From NCBI RefSeq assembly GCF_003206495.1, contig NZ_NKUF01000013.1, forward strand, positions 1 through 64,000: DNA of 64,000 nt, in the 5' to 3' direction. A program made the translations under genes and the position numbers. Positions 57,524 through 64,000 of the stretch are shown one piece after another. This DNA comes from Gluconacetobacter entanii (GTDB taxonomy: Bacteria; Pseudomonadota; Alphaproteobacteria; Acetobacterales; Acetobacteraceae). The notes under the pieces are model-generated. The model had not been told where the DNA came from, searched no databases, and worked only from the letters and a program-made list of their open reading frames with translations. Within the stretch, counting starts at the first letter, position 1. Every line of letters begins with the position of its first letter.

Positions 57524-57754
57524 ATGTTTGTTTGTTCGTGCAACATGCTGACGGATACGGATGTAAATATCGCTGTAAGCAAGGGGGCCACCCATCCGCG
57601 GGAGGTTTATGCGGCAAAGGGATGCAAGGCGCAGTGCGGGAACTGTGTCCCGGGGGTCGTGTGCCTGCTGCGCCGGGCCCTGCGTCAGGCCCGCGAGGGA
57701 CAGGGAGCGACGCTCGACCTGTCAGGCGGTGAGGGGCGTACCCTCATGGCATGA
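57524..57754 (+). CDS. bfd: Bacterioferritin-associated ferredoxin (Bfd)
   Basis: 76 residues. Starts MFVCSCNMLTDTDVNIAVSKGA with the CxC pair and later CKAQCGNC, giving the four Cys ligands of a BFD-type [2Fe-2S] cluster. Bfd reduces ferric iron stored in bacterioferritin and releases it. A longer start at 57509 (MDGCF) is possible. The gene faces bfr and lies under an iron box, as expected of an iron-starvation release protein. Confidence 0.88.
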   Translation: MFVCSCNMLTDTDVNIAVSKGATHPREVYAAKGCKAQCGNCVPGVVCLLRRALRQAREGQGATLDLSGGEGRTLMA

Positions 57755-57792
57755 AGCACATGCCGTACGGTCCCGGCCATGGGCGGGACCAT

Positions 57793-57819
57793 GCCAGCCA
57801 CCCCATTGGGATGGCTGGC
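57793..57819. terminator. Bidirectional hairpin between bfd and bfr
   Basis: GCCAGCCA and TGGCTGGC arms enclose a further CCC/GGG pairing with one internal mismatch. It lies between the two convergent genes, followed on the plus strand by CTTTGG. Confidence 0.65.
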
Positions 57820-57830
57820 CTTTGGTCTGG

Positions 57831-58313
57831 TTACTCTTTCTCGGCAGAGGCGGAGTTAAGCTGGATGTAGCGTTCGATGCCGATCATCTTGATCAGGTCG
57901 AACTGACGGTCGAGGAAGTCTTCGTGCTCTTCCTCGTTATCAAGGATCTTGAGGAACAGGTCGCGCGAGACATAGTCGCGCACGCTTTCGCAATAGGCGA
58001 TGGCCTCGCGCAGGTCCGCGATCGCCTTTTCCTCCAGCTTCAGGTCGCACTTGAGGATTTCCTCGACGTTCTGGCCGATGAGCACCTGGTTGTAACGCTG
58101 CACGTTGGGCAGGCCGCCAAGGAACAGGATGCGTTCGATCAGCCAGTCGGCGTGACGCATCTCCTCGATCGATTCCTCGTATTCCTTCTTGCCCAGCAGG
58201 GTGACGCCCCAGTGGTTGAGCGTGCGCGCATGAAGGAAATACTGGTTGATGGCGGTCAACTCGTTGGTGAGTTGCGTGTTGAGATGTTCGATGATCTTGG
58301 GATCGCGGATCAT
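57831..58313 (-). CDS. bfr: Bacterioferritin
   Basis: 160 residues of the ferritin four-helix bundle. Ferroxidase ligands are visible as LTNELTAINQYFLHA, EEMRHADWLIERILFLGG and DNEEEHEDFLDRQF, and the Met in EEMRHADW is the haem-binding position. It stores ferric iron in a 24-mer shell. Convergent with bfd, its partner, so storage and release genes are adjacent but separately transcribed. No clear iron box was seen upstream of bfr itself. Confidence 0.95.
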   Translation of the reverse strand: MIRDPKIIEHLNTQLTNELTAINQYFLHARTLNHWGVTLLGKKEYEESIEEMRHADWLIERILFLGGLPNVQRYNQVLIGQNVEEILKCDLKLEEKAIADLREAIAYCESVRDYVSRDLFLKILDNEEEHEDFLDRQFDLIKMIGIERYIQLNSASAEKE

Positions 58314-58761
58314 GTTTCCTGTCCTTGGTGCCTAGGGAATGATCATGAAGGACTGCCGGTGGGTGGCATGACGTTTCATGACGGGGTAGCGCAAAGCCAT
58401 GCAACCCTCATCAGGCAGGGCCTATCACCGATCCTGCCGAAGGGGAAGGCTCCGGCCAAGTAGAAAAGCCGGGAGCAGGCATGCGAATTGCAAAATAATG
58501 AAATAAACATGCTGCAATGCAACACAACTTGTCGCGTCATCTATCCCGCCGTCACCCATTTGCGATATATTCGCATTGTTAATGTTTCGCGATTGCCATG
58601 ATGCGAAAATATCTATTGCTGGAATCTTTAAAATCGCATAATTTTTCCTTCTGGCCATACTAAAAACAACAATATGAAAAAATATGGCGGCGCGCCCTTG
58701 CATTCCTTGCGCCAGAAAAGGATTCAGGACGCGATGCCATCGCAAGTGGGAACGAGCAGAC
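58314..58761. other. Divergent intergenic region between bfr and ppdK
   Basis: 448 bases without a supported gene. The 58490-58680 part is AT-rich and includes the inverted repeat listed next. Both divergent promoters should lie here. Confidence 0.5.
58564..58613. promoter_or_regulatory. Inverted repeat with GCGA-rich half-sites upstream of ppdK
   Basis: GATATATTCGCAT (58564-58576) and ATGCGAAAATATC (58601-58613) are complementary at 12 of 13 positions. A second pair, TTTCGC (58585) and GCGAAA (58603), and the palindrome TGCGA-TATAT-TCGCA (58561-58575) overlap it. The clustering suggests a multi-site operator for ppdK, about 150 bases before its start. Confidence 0.5.
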
Positions 58762-61434
58762 ATGACGAAGTGGGTATACAGTTTCGGAAACGGCCTGAAC
58801 GAGGGACGCGCGGAAATGCGCAACCTTCTGGGCGGCAAGGGTGCGAATCTGGCGGAAATGGCGTCGATCGGCCTGCCGGTGCCGCCCGGCTTCACCATAA
58901 CGACCGAAGTCTGCTCGGCGTTCTATGACAACGGACGCAAATATCCCGAAGACCTGCGCGCGCAGGTCGATGCGGCCATGCAGCGCATCGAGGGGGCCAT
59001 GGGCCTGCGTTTCGGCGATGCCGACGCCCCGCTCCTCGTTTCCGTCCGTTCCGGCGCGCGGGTCTCCATGCCGGGGATGATGGACACCGTCCTCAACCTT
59101 GGCCTCAACGATGAAACGGTGCAGGGGCTTGCCCGTTCCTCCGGCGATGAACGTTTCGCGTGGGACAGCTATCGCCGTTTCGTGCAGATGTATGGCTCCG
59201 TCGTCATGGGGGTCGCCCATCACCATTTCGAGGACGTGCTCGACCAGTTCAAGCGCACGCTCGGCGTGATCGACGATACCGCCATCACCGCCGCGCAGTG
59301 GCGCGAGGTCGTCAAGGCCTATCACGAGATCATCCACGAACATACCGGGCAGGAATTCCCCTCCGACCCGCAGGCGCAGCTCTTGGGGGCGATCGGGGCG
59401 GTGTTCGGTTCGTGGATGAACCCGCGCGCCAATACCTATCGCAGGCTGCATGACATCCCGGCCTCGTGGGGGACGGCGGTCAATGTGCAGTCGATGGTGT
59501 TCGGCAACATGGGCGATGACTGCGCCACGGGCGTGTGCTTCACGCGCGATCCCTCCACCGGGGAGGACGTGTTCTACGGCGAATACCTCGTCAACGCGCA
59601 GGGCGAGGACGTCGTGGCCGGGATCCGCACCCCGCAGCCCATGTCGCGTGCCAGGGCGGAGGAGGGGCAGCATCCGATGGAGACGGTGCTGCCGGATGCC
59701 TATGCCGAACTGCTGCGGGTGCGCACCCTGCTGGAGCGTCACTATCGCGACATGCAGGACATCGAATTCACCGTGCAGCGCAACGTGCTGTACCTGCTGC
59801 AGACCCGCAACGGCAAGCGGACTGCGGCCGCGGCCCTGAAGATCGCCATCGACATGGCGCGAGAGGGGCTGATTTCCAAGGAAGACGCGATCTGCCGCGT
59901 TCCCGCGACGTCGCTTGACCAGTTGCTGCATCCCGCGCTCGACCCCAAGGCCGACCGCGTGCAACTGACGCGCGGCCTGCCGGCATCGCCCGGTGCGGCG
60001 TCGGGTGCGGTCGTCTTCACCGCCGAGGAGTGCGAGGCCCGCGCCGCGCGTGGGGAGGATGTGATCCTTGTGCGTGTCGAAACCTCGCCCGAGGACGTGC
60101 ATGGCATGCATGCCGCGCGTGGCGTGCTGACGGCGCGTGGCGGCATGACGTCGCATGCCGCCGTAGTTGCGCGCGGCATGGGGCGTGTCTGCGTCGCGGG
60201 TGCCGGCAGCGTGCATATCGATTACGCCACGATGGTCATGACCATCGACGGCCATTCCATTGCCGAAGGGGACTGGATCACGCTCGATGGCAGCACGGGC
60301 GCGGTCTATCTCGGGCGGGTCGCGACCATTCCGCCCATCCTGTCGGATGATTTCAACACGCTGATGGGCTGGGCCGATTCCATCCGTCGCCTTGGCGTGC
60401 GGGCGAATGCCGAAACCCCCGACGATGCGAAGACCGCGTGCCGTTTCGGGGCAGAGGGGATCGGCCTGGCGCGCACGGAACATATGTTCTTCGGCCCCGA
60501 CCGCATCGGCCATGTGCGCCAGATGATCATCGCGGACGAGGAAACCGTGCGCCAGCGTGCGATCAATGCGCTGCTGGTGTTCCAGCGCGATGATTTCGTC
60601 AGCATCTTCCGCATCATGGCCGGACTGCCGGTGACGGTGCGCCTGCTGGACCCGCCGCTGCATGAATTCCTGCCGCATGCCGAGGCGGAATTCGCCGAGG
60701 TGGCGACGGCGCTGGGCAAGACGGTCGAGGAAATCCGCGCCCGCTGCGCCTCCCTGGCCGAAGCGAATCCGATGCTGGGCCATCGCGGATGCCGTCTGGG
60801 CCTGACCAACCCGGAAATCTATGCGATGCAGGTGCGTGCCATCATCGAGGCCGCGTTGCAGGTCTCTGACGAGACGGGCAAGGGGATCGTGCCGGAAATC
60901 ATGATCCCGCTGGTTGCGACCAGGGCGGAACTGGAGGTCGCACGCCGTGCGGCAGAGGCGGAAATCAGCGCCGTGCTGCAGGAACGTGGGGCGGCGCTTG
61001 ATTATCGTATCGGCACGATGATCGAACTGCCACGTGCCGCGATCCAGGCGGGCGAAATCGCACATCATGCGGATTTCTTCTCCTTCGGCACCAATGACCT
61101 GACGCAGACGACATTCGGCCTGTCGCGCGATGACGCGGGATCGTTCCTGCCGTTTTACGTCGATCATGGACTGCTGCCCAAGGACCCGTTCGTTTCCATC
61201 GACCGTGAGGGCGTGGGCGCGCTGGTACGCATGGGGGTGGAACGGGGACGTGCCGCGCATCCGGGCCTGAAGCTGGGCATCTGCGGCGAACATGGCGGTG
61301 ATCCGGACTCGATCGCGTTCTTTGACGAGGTCGGGCTGGATTATGTGTCATGCTCGCCCTTCCGGGTGCCGGTGGCCCGCCTTGCCGCGGCACAGGCGGC
61401 GCTGGCCCATCGCAAGGAAAACGCTTCGGCATAA
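58762..61434 (+). CDS. ppdK: Pyruvate phosphate dikinase
   Basis: 890 residues. N-terminal nucleotide-binding domain (LLGGKGANLAEMASIGLPVPPGFTI), the swivelling His domain with GGMTSHAAVVARGMG (catalytic His near 463) and a C-terminal PEP-utilising barrel with FSFGTNDLTQTTFGLSRDD and GICGEHGGDP. It interconverts pyruvate and PEP with ATP and Pi and serves gluconeogenesis from lactate or pyruvate in acetic acid bacteria. The start at 58762 (MTKWVYSFG) fits the family; an earlier in-frame ATG at 58684 adds an implausible basic leader. Confidence 0.95.
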   Translation: MTKWVYSFGNGLNEGRAEMRNLLGGKGANLAEMASIGLPVPPGFTITTEVCSAFYDNGRKYPEDLRAQVDAAMQRIEGAMGLRFGDADAPLLVSVRSGARVSMPGMMDTVLNLGLNDETVQGLARSSGDERFAWDSYRRFVQMYGSVVMGVAHHHFEDVLDQFKRTLGVIDDTAITAAQWREVVKAYHEIIHEHTGQEFPSDPQAQLLGAIGAVFGSWMNPRANTYRRLHDIPASWGTAVNVQSMVFGNMGDDCATGVCFTRDPSTGEDVFYGEYLVNAQGEDVVAGIRTPQPMSRARAEEGQHPMETVLPDAYAELLRVRTLLERHYRDMQDIEFTVQRNVLYLLQTRNGKRTAAAALKIAIDMAREGLISKEDAICRVPATSLDQLLHPALDPKADRVQLTRGLPASPGAASGAVVFTAEECEARAARGEDVILVRVETSPEDVHGMHAARGVLTARGGMTSHAAVVARGMGRVCVAGAGSVHIDYATMVMTIDGHSIAEGDWITLDGSTGAVYLGRVATIPPILSDDFNTLMGWADSIRRLGVRANAETPDDAKTACRFGAEGIGLARTEHMFFGPDRIGHVRQMIIADEETVRQRAINALLVFQRDDFVSIFRIMAGLPVTVRLLDPPLHEFLPHAEAEFAEVATALGKTVEEIRARCASLAEANPMLGHRGCRLGLTNPEIYAMQVRAIIEAALQVSDETGKGIVPEIMIPLVATRAELEVARRAAEAEISAVLQERGAALDYRIGTMIELPRAAIQAGEIAHHADFFSFGTNDLTQTTFGLSRDDAGSFLPFYVDHGLLPKDPFVSIDREGVGALVRMGVERGRAAHPGLKLGICGEHGGDPDSIAFFDEVGLDYVSCSPFRVPVARLAAAQAALAHRKENASA

Positions 61435-61448
61435 AGCGCAGAGGCAGG

Positions 61449-61477
61449 CGGTGCCGTCGCGTCGTGCGGCGGCACCG
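61449..61477. other. Hairpin between ppdK and the regulator gene
   Basis: CGGTGCCG and CGGCACCG form an 8-bp stem. It touches a GTG at 61477 that would otherwise be an in-frame start, which favours the downstream ATG at 61492. It may modulate read-through into the regulator gene. Confidence 0.4.
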
Positions 61478-61491
61478 TGCTGTATGGTCCC

Positions 61492-62394
61492 ATGAATACT
61501 CGGCCGATTGTCCTGCATCTGGTGTCGGAGGCCACGGGCCAGACACTGGAGGCGGTTGTGCGTGCCTGTGGCGCGCAGTTTCGGGAGTCCTCCTTCCTCC
61601 AGCGCAACTGGAACCTTGTGCGTTCGCAGATACAGGTGGGGCGTGTGCTGGCGTGGATCGCTGCGGAACCGGGGCCGGTGCTGTCCTCGCTGACGACGCC
61701 AAGCCTGCGCGACGCCCTGCGGGCGGGGTGTCGCGGCATGGGGGTGCAGGTGGAGAACATCCTCGACAGCACGATCTATTTTCTGGAACGTGAGACCGGC
61801 ACCCGCGCCGAGCGTCATCCCGGCGGCCAGTATGTCATGGATGACGAATACCGCCGGCGGATAGACGACATGCAGTACGTCGTCGGCCATGATGACGGGC
61901 AGCGCGTCAAGTCGCTGGAAGACGCGGATGTCGTCCTGGTTGGCGTGTCGCGGACGTCGAAGACGCCGACCTGCTTCTACCTTGCCAATCGCGGGATACG
62001 CGCGGCGAATGTTCCGCTGGTGCAGGGCGTGTCCCTGCCGGAGGGGTTGCTGGAATACAGGGGGACGGTGGTCGGCCTGATGATCGATCCGCATACCCTG
62101 GTGGAAATCCGCCGCTCCCGCGTGGGCATGATGCTGCCGGGGCGCAAGTTCGCGCGGCGCAGGGTTTCCGATGAGTCCATGCGCCCATATGTCGATCCGA
62201 CGCGGGTGCAGGAGGAACTGGTCTGGGCACGGCGGCTATGCGCGCAGCATGGCTGGCCGGTCATCAATGTGACGCATCGCTCGGTGGAGGAAACCGCCGC
62301 GGCCATCATCGACATGATGTCGCATCCGCCATTACGCAGGATGGGTCATCCCATGGATGCGGGGAATATGCATGCGGGTCCTGAAAAACCCTGA
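61492..62394 (+). CDS. PPDK regulatory protein (DUF299/PSRP family)
   Basis: 300 residues from MNTRPIVLHLVSEATGQTLEAVV. The P-loop-like GVSRTSKTPTCFYLANRG identifies the bifunctional kinase-pyrophosphorylase family that switches PPDK or PEP synthase off and on by ADP- and Pi-dependent phosphorylation of a Thr near the catalytic His. Its position right after ppdK marks it as the PPDK-specific type. The GTG at 61477 is a less likely start. Confidence 0.92.
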   Translation: MNTRPIVLHLVSEATGQTLEAVVRACGAQFRESSFLQRNWNLVRSQIQVGRVLAWIAAEPGPVLSSLTTPSLRDALRAGCRGMGVQVENILDSTIYFLERETGTRAERHPGGQYVMDDEYRRRIDDMQYVVGHDDGQRVKSLEDADVVLVGVSRTSKTPTCFYLANRGIRAANVPLVQGVSLPEGLLEYRGTVVGLMIDPHTLVEIRRSRVGMMLPGRKFARRRVSDESMRPYVDPTRVQEELVWARRLCAQHGWPVINVTHRSVEETAAAIIDMMSHPPLRRMGHPMDAGNMHAGPEKP

Positions 62395-62673
62395 TTCCAT
62401 AAACAATATCTGAAACTTTCATCGGGTCTTCGGGGGCCTGCATGCTATAATCTCTGTACGATTCGCAAATTCTGCTTTCGTAACGTTGTAATTGACCGGT
62501 CGCATTGTTTTATCACAAATCTGTGATGTACCGGGGCATGTTCCCGCCGTTCCCCCTGGCGGGGCAGATGACAGGCGTAAATGAAGAATTTGAAGTTATT
62601 TCCACAAACATAGATAAAAGTAGTATCTTTGTTTTTTCTTTTGCCCGTATGATACCAATGTTAAGACGGTCGC

Positions 62674-63159
62674 ATGCGGATGACCTTACATACTGACTAC
62701 GCCTTGCGGACATTGTTTTATGTAGGGTTGCATACGGATCGCCGTGTTTCCATCCGCGAAGTTGCGAATGCCTATGGCATTTCTGAAAACCATCTGGTCA
62801 AGGTCATTCACAAGCTTGGGCGCGGTGGCTTCATCCAGACGATGCGCGGGCGTGGGGGCGGCATGACGCTGGCCCGTGCGGCGGATGAAATACGCATTGG
62901 CGATGTCGTGCGCTATACCGAGGAAGACATGACCCTCGTCGCATGTGAACCCACGACCCCGGATGGCCAGGCCTGCGTGCTGGCCCGGCAGTGCAGCCTT
63001 CGCGGGTTGCTGGGGCAGGCCATTGCCGCCTTCATGGCCGTGCTGGATGGTGCGACGCTCGGCAGTCTTCTGACCGATGAGGAATGTATCGTCCTGCGGC
63101 AGATTTTTGCCATGGCGGAGGTGGGCGAAGCCAAGGGTGCGCTGCCACCCGCACAGTAA
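62674..63159 (+). CDS. Rrf2-family iron-sulfur regulator (NsrR-like)
   Basis: 161 residues. MRMTLHTDYALRTLFYVGLHTDRRVSIREVANAYGISENHLVKVIHKLGRGGFIQTMRGRGGG is a typical Rrf2 winged HTH. Three cysteines follow (CEPTTPDGQAC then VLARQC), the spacing of NsrR-type Fe-S ligands. NsrR senses nitric oxide and represses NO detoxification genes. The target is not visible: the downstream gene is DUF763. The 279-base upstream gap shows no clear NsrR palindrome. Confidence 0.85.
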   Translation: MRMTLHTDYALRTLFYVGLHTDRRVSIREVANAYGISENHLVKVIHKLGRGGFIQTMRGRGGGMTLARAADEIRIGDVVRYTEEDMTLVACEPTTPDGQACVLARQCSLRGLLGQAIAAFMAVLDGATLGSLLTDEECIVLRQIFAMAEVGEAKGALPPAQ

Positions 63160-63318
63160 CACCTGCATAAAAACTTCTCTTTTTTTATCAAGGTATTATT
63201 CCAACAGCCTTTCAGGATATGGCCACACCATGTCCGATACGCGCATCCTGATGTCTGGCCTGTGGGCCGGAGTGTGTGTTACAGCGCATGTTTCTGGAAT
63301 GTTCTGGGGGCGTGGGGC

Positions 63319-64000
63319 ATGGCACGACGGGCAGGCAGCGCGGATATGCCGCTTCATGGCGGGCGGGTGCCGCAATGGCTGGGGCAGCGTATGGCGCGCC
63401 TTGGCGGCATCATTGCGCAGGCGATCATCCATCATTACGGGCGCGACGAATTCCTGCGCCGCCTTGCCCATCCCTTCTGGTTCCAGTCCCTTGGCGCGGT
63501 GATCGGCATGGACTGGCATTCCTCCGGCATTACGACCAGCGTGATCGGCGCGCTCAAGCGGGGTCTGGCCCCGGTCTCGCACGAACTTGGCCTGCATGTC
63601 TGCGGCGGCAGGGGGCGACATTCGCGTCGTACCCCCGATGAACTGCTGTCGGTGGCGGAACGGACGGGGGGCGACGGGGCCGCATGGATACGGGCCAGCA
63701 GGCTGGTGGCAAAGGTGGACAGTGCGGCGGTGCAGGACGGGTTCGACCTTTACCTGCACGGCTTCATCGTCACGGATGACGGGCACTGGACGGTCGTGCA
63801 GCAGGGGATGGATGGCACGCAGCGCCTTGCCCGGCGCTATCACTGGCTGTCGGAAGGACTGCGCAGCTTTGTCGAAACGCCCCATGCCGCCATCGAGGGG
63901 CGTCGTCAGGGGGCGATCGTCAACCTGACGGACCAGCGTGCGGCGCCTTCGCGGCAGGGGCAGCTTGAACTTCTCAATGACCTTGGGCCTGACCGTATCG
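63319..64000 (+). CDS. DUF763 family protein, 3' end outside the window
   Basis: 227 residues open to the window end. It starts MARRAGSADMPLHGGRVPQWLGQRM and contains AIIHHYGRDEFLRRLAHPFWFQSLGAVIGMDWHSSGITTSVIGALKRGL and SRLVAKVDSAAVQDGFDLYLHGFIV, which match the DUF763 pattern of archaea and scattered bacteria. The start is chosen for the GGGGG tract before the ATG. Function is not established. The gene follows the Rrf2 gene by 159 bases. Confidence 0.8.
   Translation, partial: MARRAGSADMPLHGGRVPQWLGQRMARLGGIIAQAIIHHYGRDEFLRRLAHPFWFQSLGAVIGMDWHSSGITTSVIGALKRGLAPVSHELGLHVCGGRGRHSRRTPDELLSVAERTGGDGAAWIRASRLVAKVDSAAVQDGFDLYLHGFIVTDDGHWTVVQQGMDGTQRLARRYHWLSEGLRSFVETPHAAIEGRRQGAIVNLTDQRAAPSRQGQLELLNDLGPDRI

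Noticed and set aside
58660-61293. 877-codon open frame antisense to ppdK
   Set aside because: Its translation is Arg/His-rich without any domain pattern, while the opposite strand is a full-length PPDK. Long antisense frames arise from the third-base GC bias of real genes.
63231-63502. ATG-started frame (MSDTRILMSGLW) before the DUF763 gene
   Set aside because: It overlaps the DUF763 gene in another frame and shows no family features.
1-64000. CRISPR arrays, tRNA or rRNA genes, phage or conjugative modules
   Set aside because: No regularly spaced repeats, clover-leaf-like segments or structural phage genes were recognised on either strand by eye.

Overview
The window looks like chromosomal DNA of a GC-rich alphaproteobacterium, most likely an acetic acid bacterium of the Komagataeibacter/Gluconacetobacter group (Acetobacteraceae). 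This is an inference from protein content: an OprB porin, a GlgE-type alpha-glucan operon, PPDK with its regulatory protein, a eukaryote-like NADP isocitrate dehydrogenase, sugar kinases in place of sugar-specific PTS permeases, and a short repeat of the kind I associate with this group. All functional calls rest on reading the translations. No database search was run.

Layout. 0-0.5 kb: the right end of an IS256-family insertion sequence that runs into and truncates a small membrane protein gene. 0.6-2.7 kb: a class V aminotransferase and a divergent Lrp/AsnC regulator. 2.8-7.8 kb: a probable copper locus with a Sco-type protein, a PepSY membrane protein, a TonB-dependent receptor and a DUF2946-like protein. 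8-12.4 kb: a small WYL-like protein, a large MscS-family channel, a cold-shock protein and a membrane protein. 12.5-17.7 kb: a sodium:solute symporter with its DUF3311 partner, an RND outer-membrane lipoprotein and an OprB porin. 18.2-29.1 kb: a glycogen block of glgX facing glgE, treS-maltokinase and glgB. 29.2-32.3 kb: an iron-type ABC importer under a strong Fur box. 32.5-34.5 kb: a purine permease and a TetR regulator.

34.8-55.8 kb is the most striking part. It holds almost everything needed to take up and use amino sugars from peptidoglycan or chitin: two exported GH20 hexosaminidases, a NamZ-type exo-N-acetylmuramidase, an AmiE-like serine hydrolase lipoprotein, a TonB-dependent receptor, MFS and SSS transporters, a ROK kinase and a BadF-type kinase, MurQ, NagA, NagB, a ROK repressor and a GntR repressor, plus one unrecognised 396-residue protein. 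Read together, these genes outline a PTS-free route from MurNAc and GlcNAc to fructose 6-phosphate.

56-64 kb returns to housekeeping: icd, bacterioferritin-associated ferredoxin (bfd, with its own iron box) facing bacterioferritin, ppdK with its PSRP-type regulator, an Rrf2/NsrR-like regulator, and the start of a DUF763 gene that runs off the window. Short repeats that can form a GAAGCTTTTT hairpin lie at four convergent gene junctions. No rRNA, tRNA or CRISPR array was seen.
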